NCBI GenBank assembly: GCA_023383015.1
Contig: JAHDXW010000008.1
Coordinates: 1-64,000 of the forward strand
Direction: 5' to 3'
DNA length: 64,000 nucleotides
Source of the DNA: Paracoccaceae bacterium
GTDB lineage: Bacteria; Pseudomonadota; Alphaproteobacteria; Rhodobacterales; Rhodobacteraceae
A program made the translations under genes and the position numbers. Below, piece after piece: positions 41,207-49,925 of this stretch. Every line of letters starts with the position of its first letter. The first letter of the stretch is position 1. Below the pieces are notes generated by a model, which was given only the letters and a program-made list of their open reading frames with translations, had not been told where the DNA came from and did no database searches.

Positions 41207-42070
41207 TCAAGGCTTGGCGTTGATCGCGCGCGCGATGAGGGCAACGAAATCGCCCTCCGTCCGCACCGCCGCCACCTCCTCGGCGCGCACCCGCACGCCC
41301 CAGTGCCGCGCCATCGCCGCATAGCGGGGCTGGCGGTGGGCAAGGGCGCGGGCATACGTCCAGCGGATGAACGCATCGGGATCCACCGCCGCGGCGTCGG
41401 CGCCCGTGCGGCCGAGGTAGTCGGCCCACGCCGCCTTCAGGAAGGCGGGCTGGTAGTACATGGGCTTGGGCGCGCGGTCGAAGCGCCGGACAAGCTCGGC
41501 GGTGTGCGCCTCCGACCCCTCGATCCACACCAGCAGCAACCGCCCGGCCAGCGCCGACAGCACCGGATCGGCCGGGTCGTCGGGATCGACGACCTCGCAG
41601 ATCGACCCCCCCGAGTCGCAGACGAAGCTGGCATAGCCGTAGATGTCGGCCGCCCGGTCGATGAAATGGGGGGTGTCCAGCAGCGCCGCGATCTCGGCCG
41701 CGCGGTGCTGGTCCTGGCGGCGGAGGTATTCCTCGAACGGCAGCCCGCCGCGCAGCGGGTCGCCGGGCTTGCCGAGGTAGGTCGACAGCGGCGCGAGGTT
41801 CTCGAAGGTGATGTTCGAGGCGATGTAGACCGAATCGGACAGCAGCAGCTCGCGCAGGAGCGGCACCTTCATCGCCTCGCGCTTGAAGTTGTCGGCGATG
41901 TGCTCGCCCATGTAGCGGGTGCCGATGCGGTAGTCGACCGAGTAGTGGAACCAGCCCCCCGCGGCGCGCAGCATCGCCGCCAGCGTCGTCTTGCCGAGGC
42001 CCGACATCCCGAACAGGAGCACGCGCCGCGCCGCCGCCGCCCGCCACTCCGCCCCGGTCCGGTAGATCAT
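41207..42070 (-). CDS. P-loop ATPase of unknown role
   Basis: 287 residues from the ATG at 42070. The Walker A loop LLFGMSGLGKTTLA (residues 19-31) is very close to the N-terminus. WFHYSVDYRIGTRYM, LLLSDSVYIASNITFENLAPLS, FIDRAADIYGYASFVCDSGGSICEV and LLLVWIEGSEAHTAELVRRFDRAPKPMYY follow. It looks like a small kinase- or deoxynucleotide-kinase-like P-loop protein known as a conserved hypothetical in Rhodobacterales. It is upstream of metA on the same strand with a 55-base gap. Function unknown. Confidence 0.78.
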   Translation of the reverse strand: MIYRTGAEWRAAAARRVLLFGMSGLGKTTLAAMLRAAGGWFHYSVDYRIGTRYMGEHIADNFKREAMKVPLLRELLLSDSVYIASNITFENLAPLSTYLGKPGDPLRGGLPFEEYLRRQDQHRAAEIAALLDTPHFIDRAADIYGYASFVCDSGGSICEVVDPDDPADPVLSALAGRLLLVWIEGSEAHTAELVRRFDRAPKPMYYQPAFLKAAWADYLGRTGADAAAVDPDAFIRWTYARALAHRQPRYAAMARHWGVRVRAEEVAAVRTEGDFVALIARAINAKP

Positions 42071-42246
42071 CGCCGCCTCCCTCCGCCTCGCCGTCTTGGT
42101 AGCCGCTGGCGCGCGGGCTGGAAAGCCGCGCCGCCGTCGCGGCCCGCCGCCCCGGCGCGGGCGGGGCGGTTTGCATTTCCGCGCGCTTGCTCTAGGCTCG
42201 CGCCGGCCGCGCGCGGCGCGGCAGCTGCAGCAACGGGGGAACGGCG

Positions 42247-43512
42247 ATGGGCGACGGGCAGGACGCCGCGGCGCTGATGGCCGCGATGGGGGCAAGGGCG
42301 CGTGCCGCTTCCGGCGCACTCGCCTTCGCCACGGCCGAGCGCAAGCACGCCGCCCTGGTCTCGGCTGCCCATGCGGTGCAGGCGCGCGCCGCGGCGATCC
42401 TGGCGGCCAACGAGGAGGACGTGGCCGGGGCCGAACACCGCGGCCTCTCGGCCGCGATGGTCGACCGGCTGCGGCTGACGCCCGCGCGGCTCAGGGGCGT
42501 GGAGGACGCGCTGCGCACCATCGCCGACCAGCCCGACCCGGTGGGCGCGGTGATGGCGGAATGGACGGTGCCCTCCGGGCTTGCCATCCGCCGCGTGCGC
42601 ACCCCCCTCGGCGTCGTGGGGGTGATCTTCGAGAGCCGGCCGAACGTGACCGCCGATGCCGGGGCGCTGTGCCTGAAGGCCGGAAACGCCGTCATCCTGC
42701 GCGGCGGGTCCGAGAGCGCGCGCTCGGCGGCGGCCATCCACGCCTGCCTCGTCGCCGGGCTGCGCGACGCCGGCCTGCCTGCGGATGCCATCCAGCTCGC
42801 ACCCACCCAGGACCGGGCACTGGTGTCCGAGATGCTGCGCGCCACGCAATGGCTCGACGTCATCGTGCCGCGCGGCGGCAAGGGCCTCGTCGGCCTCGTG
42901 CAGGATCAGGCGCGGGTGCCGGTCTTCGCCCATCTCGAGGGCATCTGCCATGTCTACGTCGACCGTGACGCCGATGTGGACAAGGCCCGCCGGGTGGTTC
43001 TGAACGCCAAGACCCGCCGCCCGGGGGTCTGCGGGGCGGCCGAATGCCTGCTGATCGACTGGCAGTTCTACACCCGGCACGGCGCGCCGATGATCGCCGA
43101 CCTCATCGCCGCCGGGGTCGAGGTGCGTGCCGAGGGCGAGCTTGCCCGCATTTCCGGCACGCGGCCCGCCGCCCCCGACGACTTCGGCCGCGAGTTCCTC
43201 GACATGATCATCGCCGCCAGGCTGGTCGACGGGGTCGACGCGGCGATCGGGCACATCCGCCGCCACGGCTCGGGTCACACCGAGGCGATCATGACCGAGA
43301 ACGCGGCCACCGCGGCGCGCTTCTTCGAGCGGCTCGACAGTGCCATCCTGATGCTGAACGCCTCGACCCAGTTCGCCGACGGCGGCGAATTCGGCATGGG
43401 TGCCGAGATCGGCATCGCCACCGGCAAGCTGCACGCCCGCGGCCCGGTCGGGGCCGAGCAGCTGACGAGCTTCAAGTACCTCGTCACCGGCGACGGCACC
43501 ATCCGGCCCTGA
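42247..43512 (+). CDS. proA: Gamma-glutamyl phosphate reductase
   Basis: 421 residues. NADPH-dependent reduction of glutamyl-5-phosphate to the semialdehyde, second step of proline synthesis. Aldehyde dehydrogenase-type fold: [37 protein letters not shown], the HVYVD segment, catalytic Cys262 in [18 protein letters not shown], and [33 protein letters not shown]. No proB is adjacent. It ends facing chpT, with a hairpin in the 25-base gap. Confidence 0.96.
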   Translation: MGDGQDAAALMAAMGARARAASGALAFATAERKHAALVSAAHAVQARAAAILAANEEDVAGAEHRGLSAAMVDRLRLTPARLRGVEDALRTIADQPDPVGAVMAEWTVPSGLAIRRVRTPLGVVGVIFESRPNVTADAGALCLKAGNAVILRGGSESARSAAAIHACLVAGLRDAGLPADAIQLAPTQDRALVSEMLRATQWLDVIVPRGGKGLVGLVQDQARVPVFAHLEGICHVYVDRDADVDKARRVVLNAKTRRPGVCGAAECLLIDWQFYTRHGAPMIADLIAAGVEVRAEGELARISGTRPAAPDDFGREFLDMIIAARLVDGVDAAIGHIRRHGSGHTEAIMTENAATAARFFERLDSAILMLNASTQFADGGEFGMGAEIGIATGKLHARGPVGAEQLTSFKYLVTGDGTIRP

Positions 43513-43516
43513 GTGC

Positions 43517-43536
43517 CCCGCCCGCTGGCGGGCGGG
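43517..43536. terminator. GC hairpin between proA and chpT
   Basis: CCCGCCCG and CGGGCGGG pair perfectly over 8 bp with a CTGG loop in the short gap between convergent genes. There is no T-run; it may be a bidirectional transcription end. Confidence 0.45.
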
Positions 43537-43537
43537 C

Positions 43538-44185
43538 TCAGAACTGCAGCACCAGCCGGTCGGGCCCGAGGTCCGCGACAAGCCGGCAGCGCTGGCGGCG
43601 CAGCTCCATCGCGGCCAGCGGGAACTGCACCTCCGACGGGCCGATCCCGGCCGGCGATTCCGGACCTGCCAGCCCCGCCCAGTGCGCCGGCTCGATGCGC
43701 AGCCGCGGCCCGGCGGCGTCCAGCCGCCACCGCCCCGGCGGCCCGCCGGGGTCGGCCGCGACGCTGATCCTGCCGCCCCTCGGCAGCGCCGTCTCGGCGC
43801 ACTGAACCAGCAGGAGCGCAAGCTTCGCCCGCGGCCGCGGCGGGTCGCCCGCAATCGCCCAGTCCACCGCCAGGCGGCTGCCGCGCTGGGCCGCGGCGAG
43901 GGCGGCGCAAAGCTCGGCCCGCGCCGCGCGCTGGCCCTCGGCCGCCGCGCCATAGGCCAGGCGGAACAACTGCAGCCGCGCCCGCGCCAGTGCGAGGCTT
44001 TCGGCCAGCAGCGCCGCCTCCGGTCCGCCCCCGACCGCGCCCCCGGGCACGCCGGCCGCCGCGATCCCCAGGAGTTCGAGCCCGTTGCCGATCGCCCCGA
44101 GCGGGTTCACAAGGTCATGGCAGATTCGCGACCCCACCAGTGCGGCCAGCTCGCCCGGGACGGGGTCGGCGGGGCGGTTGGTCAT
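43538..44185 (-). CDS. chpT: Histidine phosphotransferase ChpT
   Basis: 215 residues from the ATG at 44185. The DHp-like helix carries the phosphorylated His23 in SRICHDLVNPLGAIGNGLELL, and the second half is a degenerate CA-like domain (LLLVQCAETALPRGGRISV) without ATP motifs. ChpT relays phosphate from CckA to CtrA (and CpdR), which in Rhodobacterales governs motility and gene transfer agent expression more than division. The start has a poor ribosome-binding site, but homology begins there. It diverges from the DUF3553 gene. Confidence 0.88.
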   Translation of the reverse strand: MTNRPADPVPGELAALVGSRICHDLVNPLGAIGNGLELLGIAAAGVPGGAVGGGPEAALLAESLALARARLQLFRLAYGAAAEGQRAARAELCAALAAAQRGSRLAVDWAIAGDPPRPRAKLALLLVQCAETALPRGGRISVAADPGGPPGRWRLDAAGPRLRIEPAHWAGLAGPESPAGIGPSEVQFPLAAMELRRQRCRLVADLGPDRLVLQF

Positions 44186-44221
44186 GTGCGCGCGAGGGCG
44201 GCGGCAGGAAGAGGAGGGGCC

Positions 44222-44413
44222 ATGCCGGGGGCAGGTGGGGCAGGGCTGCTTGTCCCGGGGATGCTCGTGCACCACCCCGGCCGGCCCGACTGGGGGCTGG
44301 GCCAGGTGCAGTCGGTGATCGGCCATCGCGTCACGGTCAACTTCGAGAACGCCGGCAAGCTGGTCATCGACGCCACCGTGATCGCACTTGAAGCGCGCCC
44401 CGGCGCGGACTGA
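44222..44413 (+). CDS. DUF3553 small protein
   Basis: 63 residues; ATG 44222 with GGAGG upstream. PGMLVHHPGRPDWGLGQVQSVIG followed by VTVNFENAGKLVID fits the DUF3553 fold, a small SH3-like barrel related to the domain found at the end of some UvrD-like helicases. It may bind nucleic acid or RNA polymerase; this is inference from the family. It starts 36 bases from chpT in the divergent direction. Confidence 0.82.
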   Translation: MPGAGGAGLLVPGMLVHHPGRPDWGLGQVQSVIGHRVTVNFENAGKLVIDATVIALEARPGAD

Positions 44414-44545
44414 CCCCGGGCGAGCGGCGGGAAGGCTAGCACAACCCCTGCGTGCGTCAACTGCCGGCACGCGCTTTCTGTTGCATGCGCGGGGGGCACC
44501 GCCTAAAAACCCGGCCAGTTGCCACCAGGGGGGCTTGCGCCCGCG

Positions 44546-45343
44546 ATGCTGCCGGACGAGCCGCATTTCCTGCTCCGCCTCGCGGTGGACGAGGTCGACC
44601 TCCTTGCCGCGCAGCGCCTTCGCTATGCCGTCTTCGTCGCCGAACTCGGCGGCGACGGGCCGCTCGTCGACCATGCCGCGCGGCTCGAGCGTGACGAGTT
44701 CGACCCCCATTTCGACCATCTGGTGCTCGTCGATCCCGCCCGCAGCGCCGCCGCGCTCGACCATGTGGTGGGCGTCTACCGGCTCCTGCCCGGCGACCGG
44801 GCGGCGGCGATCGGACGCTTCTATTCCGAGGGCGAATACGACCTGTCGCCGCTCTGGCGCTCGGGCCGGCGCCTGCTCGAGCTCGGGCGGTCCTGCGTGC
44901 ACCGCGACTACCGCGGCGGCACGGCCATGTATCACCTCTGGAACGGGCTGGCCGACTACGTGCTCAGCCGCAGCATCGAGGTGCTGTTCGGGGTCGCGAG
45001 CTTTCACGGCACGGACATCGACGCGCTGCGCATGCCGCTGGCCTTCCTGCACCACTTTCACCTCGCCCCCGAGGACATGCGGGTGCGGGTGCTGCCCGCG
45101 CACTTCCAGACCATGGACCTCGTCCCGAAGGACGCCGTCGACCGCCGCGCCGCGCTGGTGGCGACGCCGGCGCTGATCAAGGCCTACCTGCGGCTCGGCG
45201 GCCATGTCGGCGAGGGCGCCTTCGTCGACCGCGCATTCAACACCACCGATGTCTTCCTGCTCATGGACACCGCCCGGATGAGCCAGAAGCACCGCGGCTA
45301 CTACACCCGCCGGCAGGAACTGAGGCGGGAGCACGCAGGGTGA
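44546..45343 (+). CDS. olsB: L-ornithine N(alpha)-acyltransferase
   Basis: 265 residues from ATG 44546. Transfers a 3-hydroxyacyl group from ACP to ornithine, giving lyso-ornithine lipid. GNAT-like N-terminal part: LRYAVFVAELGGDG, FDHLVLVDP, VVGVYRLL, FYSEGEYDLSPL, LELGRSCVHRDYRGGTAMYHLW and FGVASFHGTDI. The C-terminal VPKDAVDRRAALVATPALIKAYLRLGG and FNTTDVFLLMD are hallmark of the OlsB/hemolysin-like family. olsA overlaps its stop (GTGA), confirming the pathway. Confidence 0.93.
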   Translation: MLPDEPHFLLRLAVDEVDLLAAQRLRYAVFVAELGGDGPLVDHAARLERDEFDPHFDHLVLVDPARSAAALDHVVGVYRLLPGDRAAAIGRFYSEGEYDLSPLWRSGRRLLELGRSCVHRDYRGGTAMYHLWNGLADYVLSRSIEVLFGVASFHGTDIDALRMPLAFLHHFHLAPEDMRVRVLPAHFQTMDLVPKDAVDRRAALVATPALIKAYLRLGGHVGEGAFVDRAFNTTDVFLLMDTARMSQKHRGYYTRRQELRREHAG

Positions 45344-46182
45344 GCTACACCTGGCGGTCCGGCGACGTGCCCGCTCCGGCGCCGATCGGCGCGGCGGGCT
45401 GGGTGCGCGCGGGGCTGAAGGGGGGCGGGCTGGTCGTGCTCACCTTCGGCTGCCTCGGCATCCTGCTGGCGCTGCGGCTGGTCGAGCGGCCGCTGTTCGG
45501 CCTGCGCCGGCCATGGACGCCGTGGATCACCCGCTTCGTCTGCCGCAACGCCTTCCGCATCCTCGGCATGCGCTACCGGGTCGCCGGCCGGGCCATGGCG
45601 GGGCGGGGGGCAGTGGTTGCCAACCATGCCTCCTGGCTCGACATCTACACGATGAACGCCAGCCAGCTTATCTACTACGTCGCCAAGACCGAGATCGGCC
45701 GCTGGCCCGGCATCGGCTGGCTCGCCCGTGCCACGGGGTCGATGTTCATCGACCGCGATCCCCGCCAGGCCCGCGACCAGGCCATCGAGATGGAGGCGAG
45801 GCTGCGCATCGGCCAGCGCCTCCTGTTCTTCCCCGAGGGCACAAGCTCGGACGGCCGCCGCGTCCTGCCGTTCCGCAGCACGCTGTTTGCCGCATTCTAC
45901 GCCGACGGGCTGGCCGGGCTGCTCGAGGTCCAGCCGGTCAGCGTGACCTACCACGCCCCGCCCGGCCGGGACCCCCGCTTCTACGGCTGGTGGGGCGACA
46001 TGGACTTCGGTGCGCATCTGCTGCAGGTGCTGGCCGCGCCGCGGCAGGGGGCGGTCGACGTCGTCTTCCACCCTCCGCTCCGGGTCGCCGACTACCCCGA
46101 CCGCAAGGCGCTGGCGGCGGCCTGCGAGGCGGTGGTGCGCGCCGGCCTCAGCCTGCCAGAAGCGGCGCGGCAAGGCGCCTGA
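45340..46182 (+). CDS. olsA: Lyso-ornithine lipid O-acyltransferase (PlsC family)
   Basis: 280 residues; GTG 45340 overlaps the olsB stop. One N-terminal membrane helix (GLVVLTFGCLGILLALRLV), then the acyltransferase motifs NHASWLD (HX4D), FIDRD, and FPEGTSSDGRRVLPFRSTLFA. With OlsB adjacent it most likely adds the second acyl chain to form ornithine lipid, a phosphorus-free membrane lipid. The last 35 bases overlap the convergent ThiE-like gene. Confidence 0.92.
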   Translation: MSYTWRSGDVPAPAPIGAAGWVRAGLKGGGLVVLTFGCLGILLALRLVERPLFGLRRPWTPWITRFVCRNAFRILGMRYRVAGRAMAGRGAVVANHASWLDIYTMNASQLIYYVAKTEIGRWPGIGWLARATGSMFIDRDPRQARDQAIEMEARLRIGQRLLFFPEGTSSDGRRVLPFRSTLFAAFYADGLAGLLEVQPVSVTYHAPPGRDPRFYGWWGDMDFGAHLLQVLAAPRQGAVDVVFHPPLRVADYPDRKALAAACEAVVRAGLSLPEAARQGA

Positions 46183-46774
46183 GCTCGGCGAGCGGGTCGT
46201 CGGCGCGCCAGATCTCCTCGCCGAAGGCCAGGAAGTCGGCCATGGGCGAGAGCGCCGCCACCGCCTCCGCCGACAGCGCCCCCTCGGCCACCACCGGCAC
46301 CTCGATCATCTCCGACCACCAGGCGAACAGCTCGCCCCCCGCCTGCCCGCCCTGGCCCAGCGCGGTCGCCCCGGCCGGGCCGAAGGCGACGTAGTCGGCG
46401 CCGGCCTCGGCCGCGGTGATGCCCTCGTGCCGGCTGGTCCCGCAGAAGGCGCCGACGATCGCTTCGCGCCCCAGGGCCGCGCGCGCCTTGCGCACCCCGC
46501 GCGCGCCGTCGGCCAGATGCACCCCGTCCAGCCCCAGCCGGCCGGCCAGCGCCACATGCGCCTCGATCACCACCGGCACGTCGCGTGCATGGGCAACCTC
46601 GCGGCAGGAATCGGCGGCGCGGATCAGCGCATCCTCGTCGCGGGTGGCGAGCGCAAGCCGCAGACAGGCCACGGGCGCCCCGTCCAGCACCCGCGCCAGC
46701 TTGCCGGGGAAGCCGGCCAGCTCGATCGCCGGCGGGGTCAGCAGATAGATCTGGGCACGGTCGGCGGCAGGCAT
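46148..46774 (-). CDS. Thiamine phosphate synthase-like protein, divergent
   Basis: 208 residues, ThiE/TenI-type barrel: QIYLLTPPAIELAGFPGKL, VVIEAHVALAGRLGLDGVHLADG, IVGAFCGTSRHEGITAAEAGADYVAFGPAG and PVVAEGALSAEAVAAL. Compared with ThiE, the usual N-D segment is EAH, and the GPVFPTxTK phosphate loop has become GPAGATALG. It therefore keeps the fold and the DGVHL strand but may not make thiamine phosphate. Its 3' end overlaps olsA by 35 bases. Confidence 0.75.
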   Translation of the reverse strand: MPAADRAQIYLLTPPAIELAGFPGKLARVLDGAPVACLRLALATRDEDALIRAADSCREVAHARDVPVVIEAHVALAGRLGLDGVHLADGARGVRKARAALGREAIVGAFCGTSRHEGITAAEAGADYVAFGPAGATALGQGGQAGGELFAWWSEMIEVPVVAEGALSAEAVAALSPMADFLAFGEEIWRADDPLAELRRLAAPLLAG

Positions 46775-46896
46775 GGCGGCGGCTCCCCGGGGGTCCGGCC
46801 CTGTTAGCCCGCCCCGCCCGCGCCGGCAAGGCCGGCCGGGCTTGCGCCCCCCGCCCCCCGCCGGCTAAGGGTCGGCCCGCCCCCAGGGAGATGCCG

Positions 46897-48081
46897 ATGC
46901 CCGCCGACCCCCGCTTCGACCGTGCCATCGACCGCCGCGGCACCCATTCGATGAAATGGGACATGATGGCCGCCCGCTATGGCGTCAGCGCGCCCGATGC
47001 CATCGCGATGTGGGTCGCCGACATGGACTTCGCGGCCCCCGCCTGCGTCAGCGACGCGGTTCGGGCGATGGCCGGGCACGGCATCTACGGCTATTTCGGC
47101 GACGACCGCGCCTATCTCGAGGCGATCGGCTGGTGGATGGCCACCCGCCACGGCTGGCAGGTGGAACCCGGATGGGTCTTCACCACCCATGGCCTCGTCA
47201 ACGGCACCGCGCTCGTCGTCGACTGCTTCACGGCCCCGGGCGATGCGGTGCTGCTCTTCACCCCCGTCTACCATGCCTTTGCCCGCGTCATCCGCGCTGC
47301 CGGCCGGACGGTGACCGAGGCGCCGCTCGCCCGCGAGGGGCGCCGCTACGTCATGGACCTCGACGCCGCCGCCGCCGCGCTCACCGGGCGCGAGCGCCTC
47401 GTCATCCTGTGCTCGCCGCACAACCCCGGTGGCCGGGTGTGGACGGCTCCGGAGCTGGCCGCGCTCGCCGCCTTCGCCAGCCGCCACGACCTGCTGCTCG
47501 TCTCCGACGAGATCCACCACGACCTCGTCATGCCAGGGCACCGCCACATCCCCCTGCCGGTCGCCGTTCCCGAGGCCGCCGACCGTCTGGTGATGATGAC
47601 CGCCGCCTCCAAGACCTTCAACCTCGCCGGCGCCCACAGCGGCAACGTCATCATCGCCAACCCCGCCCTGCGCGCCCGCTTCGCCGCCCGGCTGGCCGCG
47701 CTCGGGATCGCCCCGAACTCCTTCGGGCTGGCGATGACCACCGCCGCCTACTCGCCCGAGGGCGCGGCCTGGGTCGACGCGCTTGTGGCCTATCTCGACG
47801 GCAACCGCCGGCTCTTCGATGCGGCGGTCGATGCCATCCCGGGCCTTGCGTCGATGCCGCTCGAGGCCACCTATCTCGCCTGGGTGGACTTCGCCGGCAC
47901 CGGCATGCCGCCGGCCGAGTTCACCGCGCGGGTCGAGCGGGACGCGCGCATCGCCGCCAACCACGGCGCCACCTTCGGCCGCGGCGGCGAGGCCTTCCTG
48001 CGGTTCAACCTCGCCACCACCCGGGAGCGGGTGGCCGAGGCGGCCGAACGGCTGGCCGCGGCCTTCGCCGACCTGCAGTAG
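46897..48081 (+). CDS. PLP-dependent C-S lyase (PatB/MalY type)
   Basis: 394 residues. Of two close ATGs (46891, 46897) the second has AGGGAG six bases upstream. Fold type I aminotransferase: MWVADMDFAAPACV, GIYGYFGD, FTTHGLVNGTALVVDCFTAPGD, LCSPHNPGG, LLVSDEIHHDLV, and the PLP lysine in TAASKTFNLAGAHSG. The family cleaves cystathionine or other cysteine S-conjugates to pyruvate, ammonia and a thiol. It may serve methionine synthesis with metA, or sulfur salvage. Confidence 0.92.
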   Translation: MPADPRFDRAIDRRGTHSMKWDMMAARYGVSAPDAIAMWVADMDFAAPACVSDAVRAMAGHGIYGYFGDDRAYLEAIGWWMATRHGWQVEPGWVFTTHGLVNGTALVVDCFTAPGDAVLLFTPVYHAFARVIRAAGRTVTEAPLAREGRRYVMDLDAAAAALTGRERLVILCSPHNPGGRVWTAPELAALAAFASRHDLLLVSDEIHHDLVMPGHRHIPLPVAVPEAADRLVMMTAASKTFNLAGAHSGNVIIANPALRARFAARLAALGIAPNSFGLAMTTAAYSPEGAAWVDALVAYLDGNRRLFDAAVDAIPGLASMPLEATYLAWVDFAGTGMPPAEFTARVERDARIAANHGATFGRGGEAFLRFNLATTRERVAEAAERLAAAFADLQ

Positions 48082-48084
48082 CCC

Positions 48085-48435
48085 TCAGGGCCGCGGCAGA
48101 AGGCCCGCCGGCGCGCCCTCCTCGGCGGCGAAGTCGCGCGGGGCACGGTCGGTGGCGGCGGTGCTGCGCTTGTATTTGCAGTGCACGGTGTCGCCGTCCT
48201 CGGCCGAGGCAACGATCAGGCATTGCGACAGGTGCCGGCTGCCGTCGTAGAGGTCGACAAGCCCGCGCAGCCCCTGGCCGTGCTCGCGCTTCAGCGCGAA
48301 GCCGTCCTCCCACAGCCGCAGCACGGGGAACTCCTGTCCGCCGACGCGGATGCGCAGCCGCGACCGGCGCCGCGCGTCGCGGCGGGCGGCCTCGGCCAGC
48401 CCGCGCCTCAGATCCTCCGGCAGATGCTCCATCAT
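48085..48435 (-). CDS. Conserved hypothetical protein, possibly PilZ-like
   Basis: 116 residues from the first of two ATGs at 48435 (GGGA five bases away). After a basic helix (RRGLAEAARRDARRRSRLRIRVGG), strands EFPVLRLWEDGFALKRE, LRGLVDLYDGSRHLSQCLIVAS and VHCKYKRSTAA suggest a small beta-barrel. The RRxxR followed by a D-G-x-R pattern is reminiscent of PilZ, but the NxSxxG motif is not evident. Similar proteins are common, unnamed, in Rhodobacterales. It converges on the lyase gene with a 3-base gap. Confidence 0.65.
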   Translation of the reverse strand: MMEHLPEDLRRGLAEAARRDARRRSRLRIRVGGQEFPVLRLWEDGFALKREHGQGLRGLVDLYDGSRHLSQCLIVASAEDGDTVHCKYKRSTAATDRAPRDFAAEEGAPAGLLPRP

Positions 48436-48653
48436 CGCGTCCCTTTCCCCCACTGCCAAGCATGGGCGAAGTTCGTTCGACTTCAAGGTTTTCGGGAGCC
48501 TTGGGCAAAAATATGTCGCGCCGGTGCCGACCCCGGCCGCTGTGGCGTCGCCGCCTCTGCCCCTGCGCACAGGGCCCGTTCGCCGGCGGCCATGGCGGCG
48601 GCGGCTGCCGGCGGCTACCCTTTCTGCGGGACCGACCGGGGGTGGAGGGCGCG

Positions 48654-49628
48654 ATGGGCATGCTTGTCGACGGTGTCTGGACGAGCGGATGGTACGACAC
48701 CGCCGTCACCGGCGGAGCCTTCCGGCGCGCGCCCACCGCCTTCCGCAACTGGGTCACGCCTGACGGCCGGTCGGGGCCGGGCGGCGGCGGCGGCTTCGCC
48801 GCCGAGAGCGGGCGCTACCACCTCTATGTCTCATACGCCTGCCCCTGGGCGCACCGCACGCTGATCTATCGGGCGCTCAAGGGGCTTGCGCCGCACATCG
48901 GTGTCTCGGTGGTGCATCCCGACATGCTCGGCGACGGATGGACCTTCGCCACCGGCTTTCCCGGGACCACCGGCGATGCGCTCCACGGCGCGGCCTTCCT
49001 GCGCGAGGTCTACCTGCGCGCCGACCCCCGCGCCTCGGGCCGCGTCACCGTGCCGGTGCTGTGGGACCGCCGGCGCGGCACCATCGTGTCCAACGAGAGC
49101 AGCGAGATCATCCGCATGTTCAACAGCGCCTTCGACGCGCTGACCGGCTGCCGGGACGATTTCCTCCCCGCCCCGCTGCGCGACGAGACCGAGGCCCTTA
49201 ACGCGCGCATCTACGAGGGGCTGAACAACGGCGTCTACCGTGCCGGCTTTGCCACAACCCAGACGGCCTATGACGCGGCGGTGGCCGATGTGTTCGCGAC
49301 GCTCGACTGGCTCGAGGCGCGCCTCGGCGGGCGCCGCTACCTCACCGGCGACCGCCCCACCGAGGCCGACTGGCGGCTGTTCCCGACGCTCGTGCGCTTC
49401 GATTCCGTCTACCACCTGCACTTCAAGTGCAACCTCAGGCGGCTGGTCGACTATCCCAACCTCTGGGGATACACGCGCGACCTCTGCCAGCACCCGGGCG
49501 TGGCCGAGACCGTGCGGCTCGACCACATCGTGCGGCACTACCACTACAGCCACGACAGCATCAACCCGCACCGGATCATCCCGGTCAACCCGGTGCTCGA
49601 CTTCGCCGCGCCCCACGGCCGCGGCTAG
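48654..49628 (+). CDS. Glutathionyl-hydroquinone reductase-like glutathione transferase
   Basis: 324 residues from ATG 48654 (GGAGG five bases upstream; another ATG six bases on). Xi-class GST: N-terminal thioredoxin fold with catalytic Cys in SYACPWAHRTLIYRALKGL, VSVVHPDML, VPVLWDRRRGTIVSNESSEIIRMFN (GSH-binding), and the C-terminal helical domain LNARIYEGLNNGVYRAGFATTQ, RYLTGDRPTEADWRLFPTLVRFDSVYHLHFKCN. It reduces glutathionyl-(hydro)quinones in the cytoplasm. Confidence 0.92.
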   Translation: MGMLVDGVWTSGWYDTAVTGGAFRRAPTAFRNWVTPDGRSGPGGGGGFAAESGRYHLYVSYACPWAHRTLIYRALKGLAPHIGVSVVHPDMLGDGWTFATGFPGTTGDALHGAAFLREVYLRADPRASGRVTVPVLWDRRRGTIVSNESSEIIRMFNSAFDALTGCRDDFLPAPLRDETEALNARIYEGLNNGVYRAGFATTQTAYDAAVADVFATLDWLEARLGGRRYLTGDRPTEADWRLFPTLVRFDSVYHLHFKCNLRRLVDYPNLWGYTRDLCQHPGVAETVRLDHIVRHYHYSHDSINPHRIIPVNPVLDFAAPHGRG

Positions 49629-49925
49629 GGGCCCGGCGGCGGCTGGATGGCGAAGCAGGCGCGGCCGGGACGGTCGCCCGATGTTGCGGCACCGGCCGAA
49701 CGCAACCCTCCCGCCCCGGTTCCGCCGTTGCCGCCGGCACGGGCTCTCCCCCCGCTCCGCGGCCGCGGCCGCGGCCGCGACCGGGTGGGGAGGCTGCGCG
49801 CGGCCCGCCCCGGGGCCCGGCGGACGGCATGAAGAAGGCGTGAATCCTGCAGCTTTCTGCGTTCTTCCGCAATGTCTTGCAGGATGTCCCATGCATGGGA
49901 CGCGGGCCTGCCGCGGCGCTGCCGC
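49629..49925. other. Intergenic region with inverted repeats
   Basis: Nearly 300 bases between convergent genes, no CDS seen. Its right end holds ATCCTGCA (49844-49851) paired with TGCAGGAT (49878-49885) across a 26-base loop, followed directly by the palindrome at 49886. A short structured RNA or a terminator for the minus-strand lipoprotein gene is possible. Confidence 0.4.
49885..49902. repeat. Palindromic motif, copy 2
   Basis: GTCCCATGCATGGGAC (49886-49901) is a perfect 16-base palindrome, preceded by T and followed by G as in copy 1 at 2094; the next bases (CGCGGGCCTG versus CGGGGCCCTG) are also alike. It lies 24 bases past the stop of the minus-strand gene. Confidence 0.55.

Noticed and set aside
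46956-49628. 890-codon plus-strand open frame
   Set aside because: Runs out of frame through the C-S lyase; only its last 324 codons (from 48654) are a real gene, the glutathione transferase.
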